This document shows positions 17,190 to 25,957 of a stretch of 64,000 nucleotides of DNA, in pieces. Every line of letters begins with the position of its first letter. The first letter of the stretch is position 1. The DNA is from an uncultured Lachnospiraceae bacterium (GTDB lineage Bacteria; Bacillota; Clostridia; Lachnospirales; Lachnospiraceae). Both the position numbers and the translations under genes were made by a program. The DNA is taken from the NCBI GenBank assembly GCA_910586015.1, contig CAJUGJ010000014.1:32379-96378 (forward strand), read 5' to 3'. The notes below the pieces were generated by a model that worked only from the letters and a program-made list of their open reading frames with translations, made no database searches and was not told the origin of the DNA.

Positions 17190-18179
17190 ATGTCGGTGAA
17201 AAAGGATCTATTAGAAACATTAGAAAAAAACAGGGGAAAATACTGTTCAGGAGAAGAATTAGCACAACTGTTTCAAGTTTCTAGGGCTGCTATATGGAAA
17301 GCGGTAGGACAATTAAAACAGGAAGGCTATGAAATTAAAGCAGTACAAAATAAAGGCTATTTTTTAGAAGAAAACTGTGATTTGATTTCTGAACAAGGAA
17401 TTCGGGCAGCACTAAAAGAGGAATGTCAGACAATACCAATAGTAATTAAAAAAGAGATGACTTCAACCAATATCGAAGCAAAACAGGCAGCAGCATTAAA
17501 ACCAATACATGGGATGTTATTTGTCGCAGAACAACAGACAGCAGGACGCGGTAGACGTGGCAGAAGTTTTGTAACGTTAAAGGGAAAAGGAATCTATATG
17601 AGCTTAGTATTATGTCCAGATGTACAAAGTTCAGATGTAATCTATTTAACAACTGCTGCTTCAGTAGCAGTTGTTCGGGCAATACAAAAACTTACAGGAA
17701 TAGAAACGGGAATTAAGTGGGTAAATGATATCTATAAAAATGGAAAGAAGTTATGCGGAATTTTATCAGAAGCAGTAACAGACTGTGAGAGTGGACAAAT
17801 TGATTCCATAGTTGTAGGTATTGGCATTAACTTTAGTATAGATACACAAACAATTCCAGAAGAATTAAAGCATATTGTAACCGCATTATATGAAGAAGAT
17901 AAAGAAGATATAAAAGGTATAACAAGAAATCAATTAATTGCAGAAGTAGTAAATCAAATGCTTTCATTATGTAAAGAACTATCTTCCCATTCTTTTATTA
18001 CAGAATATAAAGAACATTCGATTCTACTTGGAAAAGAAATTGATGTCATTGATGGAGAAAATCAAAAGAGAGCAAAGGCTGTTGACATTGATGAACAGGG
18101 TGGATTAGTAGTAGAGTATCCAGATGGAAAAAGACAAATTCTGCATACAGGAGAAGTTTCTATACGTAAATGCAGTTAA
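17190..18179 (+). CDS. birA: BirA bifunctional biotin ligase / biotin operon repressor
   Basis: Attaches biotin to carboxylase carrier proteins, and in the full-length form represses biotin genes. The N-terminal winged helix (residues about 1-60) contains YCSGEELAQLFQVSRAAIWKAV. The catalytic domain has GRGRRGRSF (biotinyl-AMP loop), TGIKWVNDIYKNGKKLCGIL and VVGIGINFS. A C-terminal SH3-like domain ends in GEVSIR. Its 329 residues match the repressor-type (group II) enzyme. The start follows TAGGAGC. Confidence 0.93.
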   Translation: MSVKKDLLETLEKNRGKYCSGEELAQLFQVSRAAIWKAVGQLKQEGYEIKAVQNKGYFLEENCDLISEQGIRAALKEECQTIPIVIKKEMTSTNIEAKQAAALKPIHGMLFVAEQQTAGRGRRGRSFVTLKGKGIYMSLVLCPDVQSSDVIYLTTAASVAVVRAIQKLTGIETGIKWVNDIYKNGKKLCGILSEAVTDCESGQIDSIVVGIGINFSIDTQTIPEELKHIVTALYEEDKEDIKGITRNQLIAEVVNQMLSLCKELSSHSFITEYKEHSILLGKEIDVIDGENQKRAKAVDIDEQGGLVVEYPDGKRQILHTGEVSIRKCS

Positions 18180-18196
18180 AAAAGTTGTTTAATTGC

Positions 18197-18225
18197 TTGA
18201 CAATTTCCATTTGATAGAGTATACT
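18197..18225 (+). promoter_or_regulatory. Sigma-A promoter of the rimP-nusA-infB operon
   Basis: TTGACA (18197-18202), a 17-base spacer and TATACT (18220-18225). The leader to rimP is about 85 bases. Confidence 0.85.
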
Positions 18226-18254
18226 TAATATGACTTAAGAGAGTAAACGAAAAG

Positions 18255-18284
18255 GAGTGGACGAAAGTCCACTCTTCATTTTTG
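18255..18284 (+). promoter_or_regulatory. rimP leader hairpin with GAAA tetraloop; attenuator-like
   Basis: A perfect 8-base stem GAGTGGAC/GTCCACTC closed by GAAA, then TTCATTTTTG. It lies about 25 bases into the predicted transcript and 34 bases before rimP. The broken T-run makes it a weak terminator at best, consistent with partial attenuation or autoregulation of the nusA operon. Confidence 0.55.
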
Positions 18285-18317
18285 TAAAAAGAAGTTTGGT
18301 AAAATGGGAGGAGAATA

Positions 18318-18785
18318 ATGACAAAACGGGAAGAATATGAACAAAAAACGGAAGCACTATTATTACCAATTTTAGACGAACATCAATTTGAATTAGTAGA
18401 CGTAGAATATGTAAAAGAGGGAGAAAATTGGTTTTTACGTGCTTATATTGATAAACCAGAAGGAATTACAATTGATGACTGTGAACTCGTCAGTAGACGT
18501 CTTAGTGACAGATTAGACGAAAAGGATTTTATTCCAGATTCCTATATTTTAGAAGTAAGTTCTCCGGGATTAGGAAGACAGTTAAAAAAAGAAAGAGATT
18601 TCAAACGTAGTATTGGAGAAGCAATAGAAATAAAGTTATACAAAGCTATCAATAAAAGAAAAGATTTTGATGGGATTTTAAAGGATTTTGATGAGAATGT
18701 TTTGTACTTAGAGCAGGAGGATGGCTCAGTAGTAGAATTTGTACGCAAAGATATTGCCATGGTGAGACTTGCATTAGATTTTTAA
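18318..18785 (+). CDS. rimP: Ribosome maturation factor RimP
   Basis: 30S subunit assembly factor, first gene of the nusA operon. The 155-residue protein carries the family features FELVDVEYVKEGENWFLRAYIDKPEGI, DDCELVSRRLSDRLDE and YILEVSSPGLGRQLKKERDF. A GGGAGGAG ribosome site precedes the ATG. The order rimP-nusA-ylxR-ylxQ-infB is the classic Firmicutes arrangement. Confidence 0.95.
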   Translation: MTKREEYEQKTEALLLPILDEHQFELVDVEYVKEGENWFLRAYIDKPEGITIDDCELVSRRLSDRLDEKDFIPDSYILEVSSPGLGRQLKKERDFKRSIGEAIEIKLYKAINKRKDFDGILKDFDENVLYLEQEDGSVVEFVRKDIAMVRLALDF

Positions 18786-18837
18786 AAGTAAAAAACAGAA
18801 GCAAAAGAATCAAAAATAAGAAAAGGGGGAAAGAAAA

Positions 18838-19908
18838 ATGGAAGGAAACAAAGAGTTAATTGAGGCATTAAACCAGATTGAAAAGGAAAAGGATATCAGC
18901 AAAGATATTCTTTTAGAAGCAATCGAAAATTCTCTGGTGGCCGCCTGTAAAAACCACTATGGCAAAGCAGATAATATCAAAGTAAATATTGATAGACAGA
19001 CAGGAGCAGTTAGTGTTTATGCAGAAAGAGAGGTAGTTGAAGCTGTAGAAGATCCAGTTATGCAGATTAGTCTTGCAGATGCACATATGAAATTTCCAAA
19101 GAAAAAATATGAGATCGGTGATATTGTACCTGTAGAGGTAACTCCAAAAAATTTTGGAAGAATTGCTGCACAAAAGGCAAAACAAGTAGTAGTACAAAAG
19201 ATTAGAGAGGAAGAACGAAAGGTACTCTATTATCAATATTGTGGAAAAGAGCGAGAAGTGGTAACAGGAATTGTTCAACGATATGTCGGTGGAAATGTAA
19301 GTATTAATTTAGGAAAAGTTGACGCAGTATTAACAGAAAATGAACAGATTAAAGGAGAAGTATTTCGTCCCACTGAGAGAATCAAACTTTATGTATTAGA
19401 AGTAAAAGATACAACAAAAGGACCTAGAATTACAGTATCAAGAACACATCCAGAATTAGTAAAGAGACTGTTTGAAGCAGAGGTGACAGAAGTAAAGGAT
19501 GGAATTGTAGAAATTAGAAGTATTGCAAGAGAAGCGGGCGCAAGGACTAAAATGGCAGTTAGTACAAATGATCTAAATGTCGATCCTGTTGGAGCGTGTG
19601 TTGGATTTAATGGTGCAAGAGTTAATGCAATTGTAAATGAATTACGTGGAGAAAAAATTGATATTATTAATTGGAGCGATGACCCCGCAAAATTAATTGA
19701 AAATGCGTTAAGTCCAGCAAAGGTACTTTCCGTTGATGTAAACGAAGAAGAGAAAAGTGCAAAGGTAATTGTGCCAAACTATCAACTTTCTTTAGCAATT
19801 GGAAGAGAAGGACAAAACGCAAGACTTGCGGCAAAACTGACAGGATACAAAATTGATATCAAGAGTGAAGAACAACTACAGGCATCTGAGGAAGGGGAAG
19901 AGATATAA
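18838..19908 (+). CDS. nusA: Transcription termination/antitermination factor NusA
   Basis: RNA polymerase-binding factor affecting pausing, termination and antitermination. 356 residues, the short Gram-positive form: an N-terminal polymerase-binding domain (residues 1-125), an S1 domain (EVVTGIVQRYVGGNVSINLGKVDAVL), and two KH domains (DPVGACVGFNGARVNAIVNELRGEKIDII and SLAIGREGQNARLAAKLTGYKIDI). The acidic repeat domains of the proteobacterial protein are absent. AAAGGGGGAAAG lies just upstream. Confidence 0.95.
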   Translation: MEGNKELIEALNQIEKEKDISKDILLEAIENSLVAACKNHYGKADNIKVNIDRQTGAVSVYAEREVVEAVEDPVMQISLADAHMKFPKKKYEIGDIVPVEVTPKNFGRIAAQKAKQVVVQKIREEERKVLYYQYCGKEREVVTGIVQRYVGGNVSINLGKVDAVLTENEQIKGEVFRPTERIKLYVLEVKDTTKGPRITVSRTHPELVKRLFEAEVTEVKDGIVEIRSIAREAGARTKMAVSTNDLNVDPVGACVGFNGARVNAIVNELRGEKIDIINWSDDPAKLIENALSPAKVLSVDVNEEEKSAKVIVPNYQLSLAIGREGQNARLAAKLTGYKIDIKSEEQLQASEEGEEI

Positions 19909-19911
19909 AAA

Positions 19912-20217
19912 ATGAAAAAGACAGTCGGTGTAAGAAAGATACCAATGCGTAAATGTACCGGCTGCGGTGAGATGAAGAATAAAAAAGAAATGATTCGTGT
20001 CATTAAAACCCCACAAGAAGAGATTATGTTAGATACCACTGGAAAGAAGAATGGTAGAGGCGCATATATTTGTAATTCTATAGATTGTCTGAATAAAGCC
20101 ATTCGACAAAAAGGGTTAGAACGTTCTCTAAAGATAGAAATTCCAAAGAATATTTATAATTCTTTACTCATGCAGTTTACAAATACGCAAAACGATCCTC
20201 TTAAAATGGAACAGTAG
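19912..20217 (+). CDS. ylxR: YlxR-family RNA-binding protein (RnpM)
   Basis: A small 101-residue DUF448 protein, starting 3 bases after nusA. It carries PMRKCTGCGEMKNKKEMIRVIK and GKKNGRGAYICNSIDCL, the typical CxGC and GRGAY signatures. Work on the Bacillus homologue links it to RNase P modulation. It precedes ylxQ as in other Firmicutes. Confidence 0.93.
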   Translation: MKKTVGVRKIPMRKCTGCGEMKNKKEMIRVIKTPQEEIMLDTTGKKNGRGAYICNSIDCLNKAIRQKGLERSLKIEIPKNIYNSLLMQFTNTQNDPLKMEQ

Positions 20218-20236
20218 TATAGGAGGTGAAATTATA

Positions 20237-20560
20237 TTGCAATATAAAATAGAAAGCAGACTTTTATCTTTACTTGGTCTAGCACAGAAAGCGGGGTATG
20301 TTGGCAGTGGTGAATTTCTCACAGAAAAGGCAGTAAAAGAAAAAACGGCGGCGTTAGTTTTAGTTGCGACAGATGCGTCAGAGAATACGAAAAAAATGTT
20401 TCAGAATCTATGTGACTATTATAAAGTTCCAATCTATTTTTTTAGTGACAAGGAAAAAATCGGTCATGCAATTGGAAAAGAATTTCGGGCGTCGCTTGCA
20501 GTAAAGGAGGCTGGTATGGCAAAAGCAATAGAAAAGCAGTTAAAACTTATCAACACTTGA
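20237..20560 (+). CDS. ylxQ: YlxQ, L7Ae-family ribosome-associated protein
   Basis: A 107-residue kink-turn-binding protein of the L7Ae/L30e/eL8 family (SLLGLAQKAGYVGSGEFLTEKAVKEKTAALVLVATDAS). The start is a TTG at 20237, placed by AGGAGGTGA seven bases upstream. It lies between ylxR and infB. The precise RNA target is not known. Confidence 0.9.
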   Translation: MQYKIESRLLSLLGLAQKAGYVGSGEFLTEKAVKEKTAALVLVATDASENTKKMFQNLCDYYKVPIYFFSDKEKIGHAIGKEFRASLAVKEAGMAKAIEKQLKLINT

Positions 20561-20601
20561 TCGCTTTGTTTTCTGACAGAAGAATGTGAGGTTAATTGTG
20601 T

Positions 20602-23600
20602 ATGGCAAAAATAAAAATTCATGAACTGGCCAAAGAACTGGATATACAAAGTAAGGATATTGTTAGCTTTTTAAAAGAAAAGGGCTCTGATATAAAAAAT
20701 CATATGAGTAATATAGAAGATACAGAAATAACATTGGTTCGTGGACATTTTAATAAATTAGAACATCAAAGTAAAACACCAAATAAAATAATAGAAGTAA
20801 AAGAAGTAGAGAATAAAGAAGAAAAAAGATTGGATCGAAAACCAGAAAGAGAAATAAAAACAGGGAAATCTCAGGGAGGAGAAAAAAGATTGCAGGGTCA
20901 GGAAGGTGACAAAAGATTACAAGATCAGAAGGACAAAAGAGTGTATAGCCAAGAGGGGGATAAAAGATTGCAGGGTCAGGGAGAGAGAGATAAAAGAGTA
21001 CAAAATACAGAACGTAAACCACAAAACCAGGGAGAAAAAAGAAAGTTTAATCAAGATGGAAATCGTCAGGGTGGCGAAAGAAGATATAATCAGGATCCAA
21101 ATCGTCAGGGTGGTGAGAGAAGATATAATCAGGATCCAAATCGTCAGGGTGGTGAGAGAAAGTATAATTCAGATGGAAACCGTCAGGGTGGCGAGAGAAA
21201 ATATAATTCAGATGGAAATCGTCAGGGCGGTGAGAGAAGATATAATCAAGATCCAAACCGTCAAGGCGGCGAAAGAAAATATAATTCAGATGGAAATCGT
21301 CAGGGTGGTGAGAGAAAATATAATTCAGATGGAAACCGTCAAGGCGGCGAGAGAAGATATAATCAGGATCCAAACCGTCAGGGCGGTGAGAGAAAGTATA
21401 ATTCAGATGGAAACCGTCAAGGTGGTGAGAGAAAATATAATTCAGATGGAAATCGTCAGGGCGGTGAGAAACGCTATAGTTCAGACAAAAATCGTCAGAG
21501 CAATGAGAAAAGACCATATTCTCAAGGAGAAAGACGACAAAATGGTACTGGAAGAGGCAATTTTGGATCAGGTCGTGGCTATGATAAAGATATGTTTGAT
21601 AAGGATTCTTCTTATTCCGAAAGAGGATTTAGTCGCTCTAGAAGTGATTCAAAAAGAACGGATAAGTCACTAATATCGGATTTACCAAATTTAGAATTGA
21701 CAAAAGAGCAACGTACAGCGGCGTTTAATGACCGAAATCGTGATAGAAATAGAGAGCGGGAAAGAGAGCGTTCCGAATTAGAGGATGGCAAAAAAAATGC
21801 AAAGGGCAAAAAAGATCCAAACCGTAAAGGTGCTTTTATTATGCCAAAGCCAAAGCCAGTCGAGGAGCAAAAGGAAGATGAAATTAAAACTATTATAATT
21901 CCAGAGGTTTTAACGATTCAAGAGTTAGCAGATAAGATGAAAAAGCCTGCGTCGGCTGTAGTAAAGAAACTATTTTTGTCTGGTGAGGTAGTTACAATTA
22001 ATCAGGAAATCTCTTTTGAAAAAGCGGAAGAAATCGCAGCAGAATTTAATTGTATTGCTGAAAAAGAAGTGCAATTAAATCTGGTAGAAGAACTTTTAAA
22101 AGAAGAGGAAGAAGAAGAATCCCTATTAAAAAAGCGTCCTCCAGTAGTTTGTGTTATGGGACACGTAGATCATGGAAAAACATCTTTATTAGATGCTATT
22201 AGAGAATCGAATGTTACTGCAAAAGAGGCAGGAGGAATAACTCAGCATATCGGTGCTTATGTAGTAGAGATTAACGGAGAAAAAATTACATTCTTAGATA
22301 CACCGGGACATGAAGCATTTACTTCTATGCGAATGAGAGGAGCACAAGCAACAGATATTGCTATTTTGGTAATAGCAGCAGACGATGGAGTTATGCCTCA
22401 GACAGTAGAGGCTATCAGTCATGCCAAAGCAGCAGGAGTACAGATTATTGTAGCAATTAATAAAATTGATAAGCCAAGTGCAAATATAGAACGAGTAAAA
22501 CAAGAATTAACAGAACATGGTCTGGTTGCAGAAGATTGGGGTGGAGATACTGTATTTGTTCCAGTTTCCGCACATACCAAAGAGGGAATCGACACATTGT
22601 TAGAGATGATCCTTTTAACAGCAGAAGTTTCTGAATTAAAAGCAAATCCAAATCGAAGAGCAAGAGGAATTGTAATTGAAGCAGAACTAGATAAAGGACG
22701 TGGAACCGTTGCAACGATTCTTGTTCAAAAAGGAATCTTACATGTAGGAGATAATATTGCTGTAGGTGCTTCTTTTGGAAAAGTTCGTGCAATGATGGAT
22801 GATAGAGGAAGAAGAGTAAAAGAGGCAGGACCATCCATGCCAGTGGAAATTTTGGGATTAAATGAAGTTCCAAATGCAGGTGAAATTTTTATTGCAACAG
22901 AAAATGAAAAAGAGGCAAGAACGATTTCAGAGGCATTTATTAAGCAGGGAAGAGAAAAACTTTTAGCCGATACAAAGGCAAAATTATCCTTAGATGGTCT
23001 ATTTTTCCAGATTAAAGCAGGAAATATTAAGGAATTAAATATTATAGTAAAAGCAGATGTTCAAGGCTCAGTAGAGGCAGTAAAGCAAAGTCTTTTAAAA
23101 TTGAGCAATGAAGAGGTTGCAGTTCGTATTATTCATGGTGGTGTAGGTGCAATTAACGAATCAGATGTTACTTTAGCTGCTACATCAAGTGCAATTATTA
23201 TTGGATTTAATGTAAGACCAGATAATACTGCAAGAGAAATTGCAGAAAGAGAAAAAGTCGATTTAAGAATGTATCGTGTAATTTATGATGCAATAACAGA
23301 TATAGAATCTGCTATGAAAGGACTTTTAGATCCGACCTTTGAAGAAAAAGTGATTGGTCATGCAGAAGTTAGACAGACTTTTAAGGCATCAGGACTAGGA
23401 GTAATTGCTGGGTCTTATGTTTTAGATGGAAAAATCGTTCGGGGCTGTTCAGCTAGAATTACAAGAAATGGAGATTTACTTTTTGATGGAGCATTAGCTT
23501 CCCTTAAACGATTTAAAGATGATGTAAAAGAAGTAGCATCAGGCTATGAATGTGGACTTGTATTTGAAAAGTTTAACGATCTTAGTGAAGGGGATTTAGT

Positions 23601-23634
23601 TGAACTATATATGATGGTAGAAGTGCCACGTTAA
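20602..23634 (+). CDS. infB: Translation initiation factor IF-2 with a repeat-expanded N-terminal region
   Basis: GTPase delivering fMet-tRNA to the 30S subunit. The ATG at 20602 is chosen over the in-frame TTG at 20596. Of 1010 residues, 1-50 are the IF2_N helical domain (IKIHELAKELDIQSKDIVSFL). About 60-430 is a charged, Arg/Gly/Asn-rich disordered stretch with eleven 13-residue repeats; a second IF2_N domain follows (LTIQELADKMKKPASAVVKKL). The G domain begins near residue 515 with GHVDHGKTSLL, DTPGHEAF and NKIDKP, then domains II, III and the C-terminal fMet-binding domain. The core is intact; the repeat block is the unusual part. Confidence 0.95.
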   Translation: MAKIKIHELAKELDIQSKDIVSFLKEKGSDIKNHMSNIEDTEITLVRGHFNKLEHQSKTPNKIIEVKEVENKEEKRLDRKPEREIKTGKSQGGEKRLQGQEGDKRLQDQKDKRVYSQEGDKRLQGQGERDKRVQNTERKPQNQGEKRKFNQDGNRQGGERRYNQDPNRQGGERRYNQDPNRQGGERKYNSDGNRQGGERKYNSDGNRQGGERRYNQDPNRQGGERKYNSDGNRQGGERKYNSDGNRQGGERRYNQDPNRQGGERKYNSDGNRQGGERKYNSDGNRQGGEKRYSSDKNRQSNEKRPYSQGERRQNGTGRGNFGSGRGYDKDMFDKDSSYSERGFSRSRSDSKRTDKSLISDLPNLELTKEQRTAAFNDRNRDRNRERERERSELEDGKKNAKGKKDPNRKGAFIMPKPKPVEEQKEDEIKTIIIPEVLTIQELADKMKKPASAVVKKLFLSGEVVTINQEISFEKAEEIAAEFNCIAEKEVQLNLVEELLKEEEEEESLLKKRPPVVCVMGHVDHGKTSLLDAIRESNVTAKEAGGITQHIGAYVVEINGEKITFLDTPGHEAFTSMRMRGAQATDIAILVIAADDGVMPQTVEAISHAKAAGVQIIVAINKIDKPSANIERVKQELTEHGLVAEDWGGDTVFVPVSAHTKEGIDTLLEMILLTAEVSELKANPNRRARGIVIEAELDKGRGTVATILVQKGILHVGDNIAVGASFGKVRAMMDDRGRRVKEAGPSMPVEILGLNEVPNAGEIFIATENEKEARTISEAFIKQGREKLLADTKAKLSLDGLFFQIKAGNIKELNIIVKADVQGSVEAVKQSLLKLSNEEVAVRIIHGGVGAINESDVTLAATSSAIIIGFNVRPDNTAREIAEREKVDLRMYRVIYDAITDIESAMKGLLDPTFEEKVIGHAEVRQTFKASGLGVIAGSYVLDGKIVRGCSARITRNGDLLFDGALASLKRFKDDVKEVASGYECGLVFEKFNDLSEGDLVELYMMVEVPR
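21070..21498 (+). repeat. Eleven 39-bp tandem repeats inside infB
   Basis: Units encode GGER(R/K)YN(Q/S)D(P/G)NRQ. Two types alternate, NQDP (B) and NSDG (A), in the order B B A A B A A B A A plus a degenerate end unit, so a 117-base superunit (A A B) is also repeated. Synonymous differences between units show that they are not all recent copies. The array is likely length-variable between strains. Confidence 0.95.
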
Positions 23635-23667
23635 TCTGTCTTTTACATTTATAGGAAGGATAGAGAA

Positions 23668-24036
23668 ATGAGAAAAAATAGTATTAAAAATACCAGAATT
23701 AATCAAGAGGTTCAGAGAGAACTTTCTACATTAATTATCAGAGAGTTAAAAGATCCACGAATTCATCCTTTAACATCTATTATGAATGTAGAAGTAGCTC
23801 CTGATTTAAAAACTGCAAAAGTTTATGTCAGTGTTTTAGGAGATCAGAAAGTTCAGGAAGAAACTTTAAAAGGACTAAAGAGTGCAGCTCCATTTTTACG
23901 CGGACAGCTTGCAAAAACGATAAATTTAAGAAATACACCAGAACTTCATTTTATTATGGATCAATCCATTGAATATGGTGTAGCAATATCAAAGTTAATT
24001 GACGAAGTAAATCAATCAACTGAGACAGAAGACTAG
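23668..24036 (+). CDS. rbfA: 30S ribosome-binding factor RbfA
   Basis: Cold-shock and maturation factor binding the 5' helix of 16S rRNA. The 122-residue KH-type protein has INQEVQRELSTLIIRELKDPRI and TAKVYVSVLGD, with RNTPELHFIMDQSIEYG near the end. AGGAAGGA precedes the ATG. It stands in the conserved infB-rbfA-nrnA-truB order. Confidence 0.95.
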   Translation: MRKNSIKNTRINQEVQRELSTLIIRELKDPRIHPLTSIMNVEVAPDLKTAKVYVSVLGDQKVQEETLKGLKSAAPFLRGQLAKTINLRNTPELHFIMDQSIEYGVAISKLIDEVNQSTETED

Positions 24037-24058
24037 AAAGTAAAAAGGGGAGGAGCTT

Positions 24059-25036
24059 ATGAAAAATGAATTAGTATGGGAAAAAATTAAAATGGCATCT
24101 TCTATTGGAATTGCTGGACATATCAATCCAGATGGAGATTGTGTAGGTTCGTGTCTAGCCCTATATAATTATCTACAGGAAAATTTTAATGAAGATGGCA
24201 AAAAACAGATTGATGTTTATTTAGAGAGCTGCCCAAAAGAATTTTTATTTTTAAAAAATGCTACAGCATTAAAACAGACTTGTGCTCCTCTTATTCATTA
24301 TGATATTTTTATTGTCCTAGATAGTGGAAGTATTGACAGAATAGAAAAGCAGGCACAGGAGTTATTTTATACAGCTATTACTACAGTTACTATTGATCAT
24401 CATATCAGTAATACATCATTTGCAAAGGTAAATATAGTTGATCCGAAAGCAAGTTCTACCTGTGAAGTTTTATATGGGCTTCTGGATTCAAAAAAGATCA
24501 GCAAAGAGGTTGCAGAATGTATTTATTTAGGAATTGTTCATGATACAGGAGTATTTAAACACTCTTGTACAACAGAACAGACAATGATCATAGCTGGACA
24601 TTTATTAACATTAGGTGTCAATTCTGCAAAAATTATAGATGAAACTTTTTATCAAAAGACCTATGTACAAAATCAGGTACTTGGACGCTGTTTATTAGAA
24701 AGTATTTTAGTGATGAATGGCAAAATAATTGTTTCTACTATCAGTAAGAGGATACAGGAGTTTTACAAAGTAGGTGCAGAAGATTTAAGTGGAGTGATTG
24801 ATCAGCTTAGAGTAACACAGGGAGTAGAAGTAGCAATATTTTTACGGGAAGAAAATGTTCAAGAATATAAAGTAAGTATGCGTTCGAATGGAGTAGTAGA
24901 TGTAAGTAAAATTGCTATGTTTTTTGGAGGAGGGGGACATATAAAGGCAGCAGGATGTACGATGTATGGTTCGGTTTATGATGTCATTAATAATCTGACA
25001 GCAGGAATTGAACATCAGTTAGGCAAAGAAGTATGA
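24059..25036 (+). CDS. nrnA: DHH-family bifunctional oligoribonuclease / pAp phosphatase NrnA
   Basis: Degrades nano-RNA and pAp. Motifs of the DHH/DHHA1 family: GHINPDGDCVGS, FIVLDSGSIDRIE, VTIDHHISNTSFAKVNIVDP, GIVHDTGVFKHSC and the DHHA1 signature FGGGGHIKAAGCTM. The 325 residues are normal. Its stop overlaps the truB start (ATGA), so the two are translationally coupled. Confidence 0.93.
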   Translation: MKNELVWEKIKMASSIGIAGHINPDGDCVGSCLALYNYLQENFNEDGKKQIDVYLESCPKEFLFLKNATALKQTCAPLIHYDIFIVLDSGSIDRIEKQAQELFYTAITTVTIDHHISNTSFAKVNIVDPKASSTCEVLYGLLDSKKISKEVAECIYLGIVHDTGVFKHSCTTEQTMIIAGHLLTLGVNSAKIIDETFYQKTYVQNQVLGRCLLESILVMNGKIIVSTISKRIQEFYKVGAEDLSGVIDQLRVTQGVEVAIFLREENVQEYKVSMRSNGVVDVSKIAMFFGGGGHIKAAGCTMYGSVYDVINNLTAGIEHQLGKEV

Positions 25037-25935
25037 ATGGAGTAATTAATATATATAAAGAAAAAGGATTTACTTCTTTTGATGTTATAGCAAAGTTACG
25101 TGGTATTCTCAAAATGAGAAAAATTGGTCATACTGGAACACTCGATCCAGATGCAGAGGGAGTTCTTCCAGTTTGTATTGGTACAGCTACAGGACTTTGT
25201 AGTATGTTAATGGAGAAAGAAAAAGTTTATGAAACAGTTTTACTACTTGGAACAACAACAGATACACAAGATCTTACAGGGAAAAAGCTGCATATTTGTG
25301 AGATGATTCCAAAACAAGAAAAAGTTTTATCCGTTTTAGAACAGTTTATTGGAACATATGAACAAATTCCACCTATGTATTCTGCGATCAAAGTAGGCGG
25401 AAAAAAGCTTTATGAACTTGCCAGAGAAGGTAAAGAAATAGAACGTACTCCACGTAAAGTAAACATTCAAAATATAGAAATCATTCAAATTTCAGAAAAA
25501 GAAGTATCCATGCGGGTTGTATGTTCCAAAGGTACATACATCCGCACTCTCTGTCACGATATTGGACAGAAACTTGGATGTGGGGGATGTATGAAACAGC
25601 TAGTACGTATAAAGAGTGGTACATTCTCCATAGAACAAAGCTATAAATTAAAAGAAGTCGAAGATTTTTATAGACAGGGAAAAATAGAAGAAATTTTAAT
25701 TCCAGTAGATCAGATACTGTCCTATCCATCCTATATTGTTTTAGAAGTAGCAAAAAAGAAGCTTTTAAATGGGAATCCACTAATAAAAGAAGAAATTAGA
25801 GTAGTAGGGAAAGAAGACGAGAAATTTGGTAGAATACGAATGTACTTGTCTGATAGAGAATTTGCAGGAATTTATGAATGGAATCCAGAAAAAGAGAGAT
25901 ATTATCCAGTTAAAATGTTTTTAGAACAAAAGTAA
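25033..25935 (+). CDS. truB: tRNA pseudouridine-55 synthase TruB
   Basis: Makes pseudouridine 55 in the T-loop of tRNAs. The catalytic aspartate D38 is in HTGTLDPDAEGVLPVCIG. Other family segments are GVINIYKEKGFTSFDVIAKLR, YEQIPPMYSAIKVGGKKLYELAREG and CSKGTYIRTLCHDIG. It has 300 residues and a C-terminal PUA-like region. It starts within the nrnA stop codon. Confidence 0.95.
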   Translation: MNGVINIYKEKGFTSFDVIAKLRGILKMRKIGHTGTLDPDAEGVLPVCIGTATGLCSMLMEKEKVYETVLLLGTTTDTQDLTGKKLHICEMIPKQEKVLSVLEQFIGTYEQIPPMYSAIKVGGKKLYELAREGKEIERTPRKVNIQNIEIIQISEKEVSMRVVCSKGTYIRTLCHDIGQKLGCGGCMKQLVRIKSGTFSIEQSYKLKEVEDFYRQGKIEEILIPVDQILSYPSYIVLEVAKKKLLNGNPLIKEEIRVVGKEDEKFGRIRMYLSDREFAGIYEWNPEKERYYPVKMFLEQK

Positions 25936-25957
25936 GACAAATGTGGAGGAAAATAGA

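Noticed and set aside
20906..21673. Long alternative-frame ORFs over the infB repeat block (255 aa on plus; 156 aa at 21047-21517 on minus)
   Set aside because: They are by-products of the 39-bp repeat, whose period is a multiple of three and keeps every frame open; no ribosome sites, and infB is clearly the real gene.
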